From: JANNGZ01 sp031404155
Lineage (GTDB): Bacteria; Pseudomonadota; Gammaproteobacteria; Burkholderiales; Burkholderiaceae_C
Direction: 5' to 3'
NCBI GenBank assembly: GCA_031404155.1
Contig: JANNGZ010000087.1
Coordinates: 1-8,680 of the forward strand
Length of the DNA: 8,680 bases
In this document: piece after piece, positions 1-5,228 of the stretch
How positions within the stretch are numbered: position 1 is the first letter of the stretch
Layout of the letters: every line of letters begins with the position of its first letter
Made by a program: the position numbers and the translations under genes
Notes under the pieces: model-generated
Database searches by the model: none
What the model was told of the DNA's origin: nothing
The model's input: the letters and a program-made list of their open reading frames with translations, nothing else

Positions 1-552
1 CGGCGCCACGCCGCAAACCCGCAACTGCGGCGCGAGCGCCTGGGCGAGCAGGGTGGTGGCGGCTTCGAGTGCGGCCTTGGACAGGGTGTACGAGAGGTAG
101 TCGGGGTTCGGGTTCCAGAGTTTCTGGTCGAGCAGGTTCACCACGCAGCCCACCTCGGTGCAGCCGGCCAGGTGGCGGTGCAGCGCACGCGCGAGCAGGA
201 TCGCCGGCGCGGTGTTGGCGCGCCAGTGGCGCTCCATCGCCTCGACGCTGAAGCTCTGCACATCGTCGTACTCGAAGGCCGACGCGTTGTTCACCACCGC
301 GTCCAGGCGTTTGAAGCGCGCCACCACCGCGGGCACCAAGGCTTCACAGGACGCGGCGTCGGCGAGGTCGGCGGCGAAGGCCTCGGCACCCGCGCCGAGC
401 GCTTGCAGTTCGCGCACCGTGTCCTGCGCATCGCTCGCTGAGGCGCGGTAATGCACGGCCACATCGAAGCCGCTGCGCGCCAGCTCCAGCGCGATCGCGC
501 GCCCGAGCCGGCGTGCGCCGCCGGTGACCAGAACAACAGGGCGCGAAGACAT
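1..552 (-). CDS. Pteridine-reductase/FolM-like short-chain dehydrogenase, C-terminus cut by window edge
   Basis: This is a classical SDR-fold NAD(P)H oxidoreductase, and 184 codons are visible without a stop. The N-terminal cofactor motif TGGARRLG (residues 10-17) has the TGxxxRxG form, with arginine where most SDRs have TGxxxGxG; that form is characteristic of pteridine reductase PTR1 and FolM (dihydromonapterin reductase). The NNAS motif is at 88-91 and the catalytic Y155/K159 pair lies in YTLSK. The segment just before it, DQKLWNPNPDYLSY, also resembles pteridine reductases. Such enzymes reduce dihydropterins to tetrahydropterins in the cytosol. The start at 552 puts the motif close to the N-terminus, as usual. 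A weak AGGA lies only three bases before this ATG. The gene is divergent from the methyltransferase gene, 18 bp away. The SDR class is secure, but the substrate is inferred from the motif; a generic SDR is the alternative. Confidence 0.88.
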   Translation of the reverse strand, partial: MSSRPVVLVTGGARRLGRAIALELARSGFDVAVHYRASASDAQDTVRELQALGAGAEAFAADLADAASCEALVPAVVARFKRLDAVVNNASAFEYDDVQSFSVEAMERHWRANTAPAILLARALHRHLAGCTEVGCVVNLLDQKLWNPNPDYLSYTLSKAALEAATTLLAQALAPQLRVCGVAP

Positions 553-558
553 GCTTCC

Positions 559-564
559 TACAAT
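559..564 (+). promoter_or_regulatory. TACAAT -10 box, likely leaderless promoter of the midA-type gene
   Basis: TACAAT at 559-564 is a near-consensus sigma70 -10 box ending only six bases before the ATG at 571. Transcription normally starts about seven bases past the -10, which puts the +1 at or next to the A of the ATG. There is no room for a Shine-Dalgarno sequence, so a leaderless mRNA is the natural reading. The -35 region (about 536-541) matches poorly. The box also overlaps the ribosome-binding region of the divergent SDR gene. Confidence 0.6.
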
Positions 565-570
565 GCCGCG

Positions 571-1713
571 ATGCAAGATGACGAGCCCGAGAGTGTATCG
601 GCGGCCCTCACACAAAAGATTGAACAAGCCATCGCCAGCGCCGGCGGCTGGATCGGCTTCGACCGTTTCATGACGCTGGCGCTGTACACGCCCGGCCTGG
701 GCTACTACGCCAATCACGCGCCCAAGTTCGGGCTGATGCCGCAATCGGGCAGCGACTTCGTCACCGCGCCGGAGCTCTCACCGCTGTTCGGCCGCGCGCT
801 CGCGCGCCAGGTGGCGCAGGCGCTGCGCGCGGTTTCGTCGGCGGCTGAGGGCGCCGCGGTCTGGGAGTTCGGCGCCGGCTCGGGCGCGCTGGCCGAACAA
901 CTGCTGGATGCGCTCGACACCCTCGGCGCCGCGGCCGTGCGCTACACCATCGTCGAACTCTCGGGTGTGCTGCGCGAGCGCCAGCAAACCCGCCTGGCGC
1001 GCTTCGGAGAACGGGTGTGCTGGGCCGACACGCTGCCCGAGCGGATGCGCGGCGTGGTGCTCGGCAACGAGGTGCTCGACGCGATGCCGGTGCAATTGCT
1101 GCACTGGCGCGGTGAGCGTGCAGGCGGGTCCTGGCGCGAGCGTGGCGTGGCGCTGCACCGGGGCCACTTCGTGTTCGCCGACCGCGAGAGCGAGTTGCGC
1201 CCGCCGTTGCAACAGGGTGTGGTGCCCGGCACCACCACCGAGATCCACCCGCAGGCCGAGGCGTTCATCCGCACGCTGGTCTCCAGGCTCGACTGCGCCG
1301 CCGCGTTTTTCATCGACTACGGTTTCCCCGAAGCCGAGTACTACCACCCGCAGCGCAGCGGCGGCACCCTGATGTGCCACCAGGCGCATCGCGCCGACGC
1401 CAACCCGTTGGAGGCGGTGGGCGCCAAGGACATCACCGCGCATGTCAACTTCACCGGCATCGCGCTCGCGGCGCAGGAGGCCGGCGCCGAGGTGCTCGGC
1501 TACACCTCGCAGGCGCGTTTTCTCTTCAACTGCGGCCTGGCCGAACTGCTGCAAGACGCCGACCTGCGCCAGCGGGCGATGGCGCAGAAGCTGGTGAACG
1601 AACACGAGATGGGCGAGCTGTTCAAGGTGATCGGCTTCGCCCGTGGGCTGGCGGGCAAGCGCGGCTTCGACGCCATCGGCTTCGCGGCCGGCGACCGCAG
1701 CCATCGCCTTTGA
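571..1713 (+). CDS. MidA/NDUFAF7-type SAM-dependent methyltransferase (COG1565)
   Basis: A class I SAM-dependent methyltransferase of 380 residues, about the length usual for the COG1565/Methyltransf_28 family. The family's N-terminal signature spans about 30-75 (FDRFMTLALYTPGLGYY, then GSDFVTAPELSPLFG). The SAM-binding loop is WEFGAGSGALAEQ at 98-110, an acidic strand end occurs at TIVEL (126-130), the family motif VLGNEVLDAMPV is at 163-174, and FFIDYGF is at 246-252. In mitochondria the homologue NDUFAF7 methylates an arginine of complex I subunit NDUFS2; the bacterial substrate is not established, to my knowledge. I chose the ATG at 571 over the ATG at 451 because it follows a -10 box directly and because the extra 40 codons would cover the whole SDR start region. 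DUF2905 follows after 34 bp and may be co-transcribed. Confidence 0.92.
   Translation: MQDDEPESVSAALTQKIEQAIASAGGWIGFDRFMTLALYTPGLGYYANHAPKFGLMPQSGSDFVTAPELSPLFGRALARQVAQALRAVSSAAEGAAVWEFGAGSGALAEQLLDALDTLGAAAVRYTIVELSGVLRERQQTRLARFGERVCWADTLPERMRGVVLGNEVLDAMPVQLLHWRGERAGGSWRERGVALHRGHFVFADRESELRPPLQQGVVPGTTTEIHPQAEAFIRTLVSRLDCAAAFFIDYGFPEAEYYHPQRSGGTLMCHQAHRADANPLEAVGAKDITAHVNFTGIALAAQEAGAEVLGYTSQARFLFNCGLAELLQDADLRQRAMAQKLVNEHEMGELFKVIGFARGLAGKRGFDAIGFAAGDRSHRL
592..597 (-). promoter_or_regulatory. Possible -10 box for the SDR gene
   Basis: On the minus strand TACACT lies 39 bases upstream of the SDR ATG, inside the first codons of the divergent methyltransferase gene. No convincing -35 is visible 17 bases further up. 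If it is real, the two divergent transcripts overlap at their 5' ends. This is a weak call from sequence match alone. Confidence 0.25.
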
Positions 1714-1747
1714 GCCGGCTGATGCCCCATTCATCGATGAGACCTCG

Positions 1748-1939
1748 ATGCGCTGGCTGATCGTCTTCCTGCTCGCCTGCCTGGTCTTCAGCGGCCTGAA
1801 AACCTGGCTGCAACGCATTGGCCTGGGCCGCCTGCCCGGCGACTTCAGCGTTCGCATCCGCGGCCGTGAGGTCTACCTGCCGCTGGCGAGCAGCCTCTTG
1901 CTCAGCCTGCTCGCGATGATCGTCAGCGCCTTGCTATAG
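1748..1939 (+). CDS. DUF2905 family small membrane protein
   Basis: A 63-residue protein with the DUF2905 (PF11146) pattern: an N-terminal hydrophobic helix (about 3-16), a short polar stretch with LGRLPGDF and RGREVYLPL, then a second helix (about 46-63) running to the C-terminus. It should sit in the inner membrane as a two-helix hairpin. I know of no assigned function. The start at 1748 gives the usual family N-terminus MRWLIVFLL; longer in-frame starts would lie inside the upstream methyltransferase gene. No strong Shine-Dalgarno is visible, so translation may depend on coupling to the upstream gene 34 bp away. The TAG stop (1937-1939) forms the first three bases of the terminal inverted repeat of the element that follows, so the element abuts or overlaps the gene end. 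Confidence 0.88.
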   Translation: MRWLIVFLLACLVFSGLKTWLQRIGLGRLPGDFSVRIRGREVYLPLASSLLLSLLAMIVSALL

Positions 1940-2208
1940 GAGCCTGTCGGGCTTGGGGTTGAGCCCGCGCCGAGGTGAGTTGCCGTGCCAGGCTAGGCGC
2001 CAGCGAGGCGTGTGGCGGTGCCACACAACGAATTGGCAACGACGCCTGGCGCGGCAAATCACCTCGGCCCTTCGGGTTGGGCCTGCAAAGGTGCTGATCC
2101 GTCGTTGCAAAGCCACGCTGTGCCGCCCGGCACAGCTGCGTTTTTCGCCTAGGCTGAGCCCCTTTGCAGGCCCAACGCGGGCGCAACCCCAAGCCCGACA
2201 GGCTCCTA
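1937..2208. mobile_element. 272-bp non-coding MITE-like element with terminal inverted repeats
   Basis: The ends 1937-1961 and 2184-2208 are a perfect 25-bp inverted repeat starting TAGGAGCCTGTCGGGC. Allowing one mismatch it extends to 33 bp (1937-1969 with 2176-2208). Inside are two further long stems: 1970-1993 with 2044-2067 (22 of 24 pairs) and 2076-2091 with 2161-2176 (16 of 16). Each encloses a hairpin: 2010-2016/2020-2026 and 2117-2125/2128-2136. The whole could fold as a three-way branched structure. Both outer ends are bounded by TA, which fits a TA-targeting (IS630/Tc1-like) non-autonomous element, but no transposase or convincing ORF is present. It lies between convergent genes and could also act as a bidirectional transcription end point. 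Its mobility and its copy number elsewhere are inferences. Confidence 0.7.
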
Positions 2209-2241
2209 GGCGCCTGTCGGGCTTTGGGTCGGGCCCGCGCC
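2207..2241. repeat. Degenerate third copy of the element's left arm
   Basis: This stretch matches the left end of the preceding element (1937-1971) at 31 of 35 positions in direct orientation, from TAGGCGCCTGTCGGGC to GGGCCCGCGCC. It shares the TA at 2207-2208 with the right terminus of the complete element and ends two bases before the stop codon of the zinc-ribbon gene. It is probably a remnant of a second element copy, or an older arm into or next to which the complete element was inserted. Confidence 0.75.
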
Positions 2242-2242
2242 T

Positions 2243-2623
2243 TCAAGGCTCGATGCGCCACTGGTGCCCGCAAGCGCGGCAGCAGACCTCGACCTCGTGT
2301 TTGTGGTGGTCCTCGCCGACCAGGGTGAAGCGGCCATAGGCCTTGCACTGCGGGCAGTCGGCCTGGTGGGCGGTGGCCTCGGCATGCATCAGCAGGAACA
2401 GGTAGCGGCGCAGCGCCCACACGCCGACGCCGGCACACAGCAACACGGTGAAGAGGTCGAAGGCCTGGTCGGCGCGGGAGACGCTGGAGCGCATGCCTTC
2501 GAGCGCGGCGAAGACGCCGATCAGGCAGCAGAAGGTGAGCAGCAGGTGCGCATGGCATTGCAGCAGCTCACGTTCGTACCATTTGCGAAAGCCGTGTTTG
2601 CGTATGCCTTCAGAAAGTTTCAT
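2243..2623 (-). CDS. Uncharacterised small membrane protein with C-terminal zinc ribbon
   Basis: A 126-residue protein. A basic, amphipathic N-terminus (MKLSEGIRKHGFRKWYEREL) is followed by two hydrophobic segments at about 25-42 and 56-78, separated by a short polar loop. The soluble C-terminal tail carries CPQC (90-93) and CRAC (115-118), two CxxC knuckles spaced as in a rubredoxin-like zinc ribbon, and ends GHQWRIEP. The likely form is an inner-membrane protein with a cytosolic metal-binding tail. I do not recognise a named family and assign no function. The start at 2623 is supported by a GGGAGG Shine-Dalgarno (2628-2633, minus strand) four bases upstream. Repeats lie on both sides and 192 bp separate it from cca, so it probably has its own promoter. 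Confidence 0.78.
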   Translation of the reverse strand: MKLSEGIRKHGFRKWYERELLQCHAHLLLTFCCLIGVFAALEGMRSSVSRADQAFDLFTVLLCAGVGVWALRRYLFLLMHAEATAHQADCPQCKAYGRFTLVGEDHHKHEVEVCCRACGHQWRIEP

Positions 2624-2708
2624 CGGGCCTCCCGGTGTGCGGGGCGGTAGCGTCGCCGGGCCTCGCCGGGAGATGGTGGCACATCACCTCGGGGCTTGCT
2701 TGCGTGAG

Positions 2709-2809
2709 CCCTCCCCCTTGACGGGGGAGGGTTGGGTGGGGGTGGTGCATTGCGCGCTCGTCGCGACGCGCCCACCCCCATCCCGACCTTCCCCCGTCAA
2801 GGGGGAAGG
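2709..2809. repeat. Paired-hairpin intergenic repeat (about 38-bp imperfect inverted arms)
   Basis: Two G/C-skewed arms face each other. The left arm (2709-2745) contains a 9-bp hairpin, CCCTCCCCC at 2709-2717 with GGGGGAGGG at 2723-2731, around a TTGAC loop. The right arm (about 2772-2809) contains the corresponding hairpin, 2787-2795 with 2801-2809, around a GTCAA loop. The arms are inverted copies of each other with a few mismatches and one gap, so the unit is a palindrome of palindromes. The centre holds the short palindrome CGTCGCGACG (2759-2768). It resembles the dispersed CCCTCCCCCTTGACGGGGGA repeat I recall from Burkholderiales genomes. It lies directly after the cca stop codon and may end cca transcription. 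Confidence 0.8.
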
Positions 2810-2815
2810 AGTCAA

Positions 2816-4045
2816 TCAGGGAGCGGCGAACGCCGCCGCCAAGCGCGCCAGCCGCGCGCGCCGAATCTCGTCCCCGATCGCCGGCCCGGCCAGGCCGCGC
2901 GCCGCACCGTCGCGCGCCACCGCCGCGGTGTCCACCGCCAGCACCGCGGCGAGGGCCTGGCGCAGCCGCGGCGCCGGGGCGTAGGGCGCCTCTTCGAAGC
3001 CGGTGCGCCCGCGCGCATCACATTCACAGGCCAGCAGGGCGGCCTCGAAACGCTCGGGCCGGCGCAGCGCGTCGCAGCGCTCCAGCAGGCGCAGCGTGGC
3101 GGCCGCGTCGAGCTCGCCGCTGCGGTGGATGTTGCCGTGTTCGCGCGCCACCACCTCGGCCAGCTCGCGGCAATCCTGCGGCACCCGCCAGCGGTCGGCC
3201 ACCTGGTGCATCAGGCGGGCGCTGCGTGCTTCATGCGCGATATGGCGCGGCCACAACGCGGGGTCGGTGCGCGCCTTGCCCAGGTCGTGGGTGAGGCAGG
3301 CAAAGCGCACCGGTAGCGGCGCTTGCAATCTCGCGGCCATGTCCAGCACCAGCAGCAGGTGCACACCGGTGTCGACCTCCGGGTGGTGTTCGGGCGGCTG
3401 CGGCACACCGAAGAGTGCGTCCACCTCGGCCAGCAGCGAGGCCAGGGCGCCGCATTCCCGCAGCACCTGGAACATGCGGCTGGGCTGCTCCGCCATCAGG
3501 CCGCGCGACAGCTCCTGCCAGACACGCTCGGGCACCAGCGTGTCCACCTCGCCTTCGGCCACCATCTGCTGCATCAGCGCGATCGTCTCGGGCGCGACCT
3601 GGAACGTGGGCAGGCGCGCCGCAAAACGCGCCACGCGCAGGATGCGCACCGGGTCTTCGGCAAAGGCCTCGCTCACATGGCGCAGGCAACGATTGTCGAG
3701 ATCACGCCGGCCGCCAAAGGGGTCGATCAGCGTGCCGTCGTCGGCCTGCGCCATCGCATTCACCGTCAGGTCGCGCCGGCGCAAATCGTCTTCCAGCGTG
3801 ACCGTGGGGTCGAAGCCGGTGGCGAAGCCGCGGTAGCCCGGCCCGGTTTTGCGCTCGGTGCGCGCGAGCGCGTATTCCTCATGCGTCTTCGGGTGCAGGA
3901 AGACCGGGAAGTCGCGGCCCACGGCCAGGAAACCGGCTTCGAGCATCTGCTGCGGCGTGGCGCCCACCACCACCCAGTCGCGGTCGTTCACCGGCAGCCC
4001 GAGCAATGCGTCGCGCACCGCGCCACCGACGATCAGGCAGCGCAT
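2816..4045 (-). CDS. cca: Multifunctional CCA protein (tRNA CCA-adding enzyme with HD phosphohydrolase domain)
   Basis: This enzyme adds or repairs the 3' CCA end of tRNAs from CTP and ATP, in the cytosol. At 409 residues it has the length of the bacterial-type enzyme of E. coli and closely follows that sequence. The class II nucleotidyltransferase head has GGAVRDALLG (7-16), the catalytic carboxylates D21 and D23 in NDRDW, GRDFPVFLHP (43-52), RRRDLTVNAMA (89-99) and EDPVRILRVARFAARL (130-145). The C-terminal HD domain has HPEVDTGVH (221-229) and THDLGK (252-257, with H253/D254), so the phosphatase and phosphodiesterase activities known for the E. coli enzyme are likely. The start at 4045 matches the usual MxxxLVGGAVRD N-terminus, but no Shine-Dalgarno precedes it. 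A repeat follows the stop closely, and a composite repeat fills much of the 156-bp upstream gap. Confidence 0.97.
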   Translation of the reverse strand: MRCLIVGGAVRDALLGLPVNDRDWVVVGATPQQMLEAGFLAVGRDFPVFLHPKTHEEYALARTERKTGPGYRGFATGFDPTVTLEDDLRRRDLTVNAMAQADDGTLIDPFGGRRDLDNRCLRHVSEAFAEDPVRILRVARFAARLPTFQVAPETIALMQQMVAEGEVDTLVPERVWQELSRGLMAEQPSRMFQVLRECGALASLLAEVDALFGVPQPPEHHPEVDTGVHLLLVLDMAARLQAPLPVRFACLTHDLGKARTDPALWPRHIAHEARSARLMHQVADRWRVPQDCRELAEVVAREHGNIHRSGELDAAATLRLLERCDALRRPERFEAALLACECDARGRTGFEEAPYAPAPRLRQALAAVLAVDTAAVARDGAARGLAGPAIGDEIRRARLARLAAAFAAP

Positions 4046-4121
4046 CGTGGGGCGAACGGGGCTGACGCGGCGATTTCCGATGCTCCTGGGCTTGCCGAAA
4101 AGCGCCCCGGTGCAGGTGCTT

Positions 4122-4170
4122 CCTTCGACAAGCTCAGGACATTCGCAAACGCAGGCTCAGCGCGAACGGA
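4122..4170. repeat. Composite of two incomplete dispersed-repeat copies
   Basis: CCTTCGACAAGCTCAGGAC (4122-4140) and CAGGCTCAGCGCGAACGG (4152-4169) each match a different part of a widespread intergenic repeat of the form CCTTCGACAGGCTCAGGGCG followed by AACGG (recalled, not searched). The first copy lacks the right end and the second lacks the left end. An 8-bp direct repeat, GGACATTC, occurs at 4137-4144 and 4168-4175, flanking the second half-copy. The stretch lies between cca and the NDUFA9-like gene and does not encode a credible protein. Confidence 0.65.
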
Positions 4171-4181
4171 CATTCTTTTCG

Positions 4182-4199
4182 CGACTCGGTGCGGAGTCG
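4182..4199. other. Small inverted repeat after the NDUFA9-like gene
   Basis: CGACTC (4182-4187) pairs with GAGTCG (4194-4199) around a six-base loop, two bases past the NDUFA9-like stop codon in its direction of transcription. The minus strand continues with CGAAAAGAA rather than a T tract, so this is not a standard intrinsic terminator. It may protect the 3' end or have no role. Confidence 0.3.
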
Positions 4200-4201
4200 T
4201 A

Positions 4202-5182
4202 TCAGTCGCGCCGCGCATGGGCCCGGAACACGTCGAGCGCCGACGCGGCGCCGCGTTTGGGGTCGAGCACCGCCGGCATCACCGCCGCCAGGCCGCTCGG
4301 CACGATGCCCAGCGTGGCCAGCCCCGGCATGCCCTCGGTGGCGATGTTGGGCGTGGCCATCGAGTCCAGGTTGTCGCGGCTCATCAGCGGCGTGCCGGGC
4401 AGGCACTCCAGCAGCAGCGCCTGCAAGCGCCCGAGCACCGCGGGCAGCGGCCACACCGGCCGCTCGTGGCCGGACCATTGGCCGGCCAGCCGCACCAGCT
4501 CGGCGAGGGTGTAGCGCTGCGGGCCGGCACATTCGATCGTGCGGCTGATCGTCTCCGGCGTGTCGAGGCAGCGCACGATCGCCTCGGCCACGTCCTCCAC
4601 CCACACCGGCTGGAACTGCGCCGCGGCGCCGGCCAGCGGCACCACCGGCAACAAGGCCTGCATCTGCGCAAAGAGGTTGAGGAAGCGGTCGGCCTCGCCG
4701 AAGATCACCGAGGGGCGCAGCACGGTGCGGTGGATGCGCGCGGCGCGCAAGGCCGCTTCGCCCGCCGCCTTGCTCTTCAAGTAGTTCGAGCGCGCCGGCG
4801 GCCCGACACCGAGCGCGCTCACATGCAGCAGGCGCAGTTTTCCGGTGGCATCGCCGGCCCGTTCACAGGCCGCCGCCAAGCGTGTCGGCAAGCCCACATG
4901 CACCTGCTCGAACGCCGCCGCGCTGCCGTGCAGGATGGCCACCAGGTTGATCACCGCGTCGGCATCGGCCACCAGGCGGCGCAAGGTGGCGTCGTCGTGG
5001 ATGTCGGCGAGAACCGGCTCCACCGTGGGCAGCGAGCGGATCGCATCGGCGTGCCAGGCGCGCCGCGTCGGCACCACGATGCGCCCGCCGGCGCCACCGT
5101 TGCGCCGCACCAGCCGCGCACACACCGAGCGGCCGACGAAGCCGGTGCCGCCGAGCACCAGGATGCGTTTGAGTTCGGTCAT
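4202..5182 (-). CDS. NDUFA9-like NAD(P)-binding protein (atypical extended SDR/epimerase)
   Basis: A 326-residue atypical SDR related to the mitochondrial complex I accessory subunit NDUFA9/39 kDa. The Rossmann motif GGTGFVG is at 11-17. A DxDAVINLVAIL stretch at 73-84 ends the coenzyme-binding fold, HVSALG is at 120-125, and Y134xxxK138 lies in SNYLKSKAAGE. VLRPSVIFGEADRFLN (154-169) and PVWVEDVAEAI (192-202) are typical of the NDUFA9/COG0702 group. Bacterial members are often annotated as complex I NDUFA9 subunit family, but a role in the respiratory complex is not shown; an NAD(P)-dependent epimerase or reductase is possible. The ATG at 5182 gives the correct N-terminus MTELKRILVLGG. It has no Shine-Dalgarno, and its ATG overlaps the stop of a 13-codon mini-ORF. 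It lies 46 bp after slt and is probably co-transcribed with it. Confidence 0.9.
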   Translation of the reverse strand: MTELKRILVLGGTGFVGRSVCARLVRRNGGAGGRIVVPTRRAWHADAIRSLPTVEPVLADIHDDATLRRLVADADAVINLVAILHGSAAAFEQVHVGLPTRLAAACERAGDATGKLRLLHVSALGVGPPARSNYLKSKAAGEAALRAARIHRTVLRPSVIFGEADRFLNLFAQMQALLPVVPLAGAAAQFQPVWVEDVAEAIVRCLDTPETISRTIECAGPQRYTLAELVRLAGQWSGHERPVWPLPAVLGRLQALLLECLPGTPLMSRDNLDSMATPNIATEGMPGLATLGIVPSGLAAVMPAVLDPKRGAASALDVFRAHARRD

Positions 5183-5220
5183 GGGCGCGGGCTGGTTTGA
5201 TTGTTCATCAAGTCGTTCAT
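5179..5220 (-). CDS. Possible 13-codon coupling mini-ORF before the NDUFA9-like gene
   Basis: Between the slt stop and the NDUFA9-like start a mini-ORF reads MNDLMNNQTSPRP and ends in a TGA that overlaps the next ATG as ATGA. A short GAGG lies three bases before its ATG, which comes eight bases after the slt stop. The main gene itself has no Shine-Dalgarno, so ribosomes finishing the mini-ORF could reinitiate on it. The evidence is spatial only; it may be chance. Confidence 0.3.
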   Translation of the reverse strand: MNDLMNNQTSPRP

Positions 5221-5228
5221 TGGCCTCG

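Noticed and set aside
778..1857. 359-codon minus-strand open frame antisense to the methyltransferase
   Set aside because: The plus strand carries all family motifs of MidA/NDUFAF7. The antisense frame has none.
1923..2558. 211-codon minus-strand open frame across the repeat element
   Set aside because: It overlaps the structured repeat and, in another frame, the well-supported zinc-ribbon gene. Its translation is arginine- and alanine-rich with no domain; a high-GC shadow frame.
2709..2809. CRISPR array
   Set aside because: There are only two arms, inverted rather than direct, with no regular spacers or cas genes.
4182..4199. Intrinsic terminator of the NDUFA9-like gene
   Set aside because: The stem is only six pairs and no T tract follows in the direction of transcription.
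4033..4218. 61-codon minus-strand frame between cca and the NDUFA9-like gene
   Set aside because: It contains the VLSLSK string that arises when the dispersed repeat at 4122-4140 is translated. It overlaps both genes and has no supporting signal.
3323..5200. 625-codon plus-strand open frame antisense to cca and the NDUFA9-like gene
   Set aside because: It is antisense to two clearly recognisable proteins and is rich in His, Arg, Gln and Ala, as expected of complementary-frame translation in GC-rich DNA.
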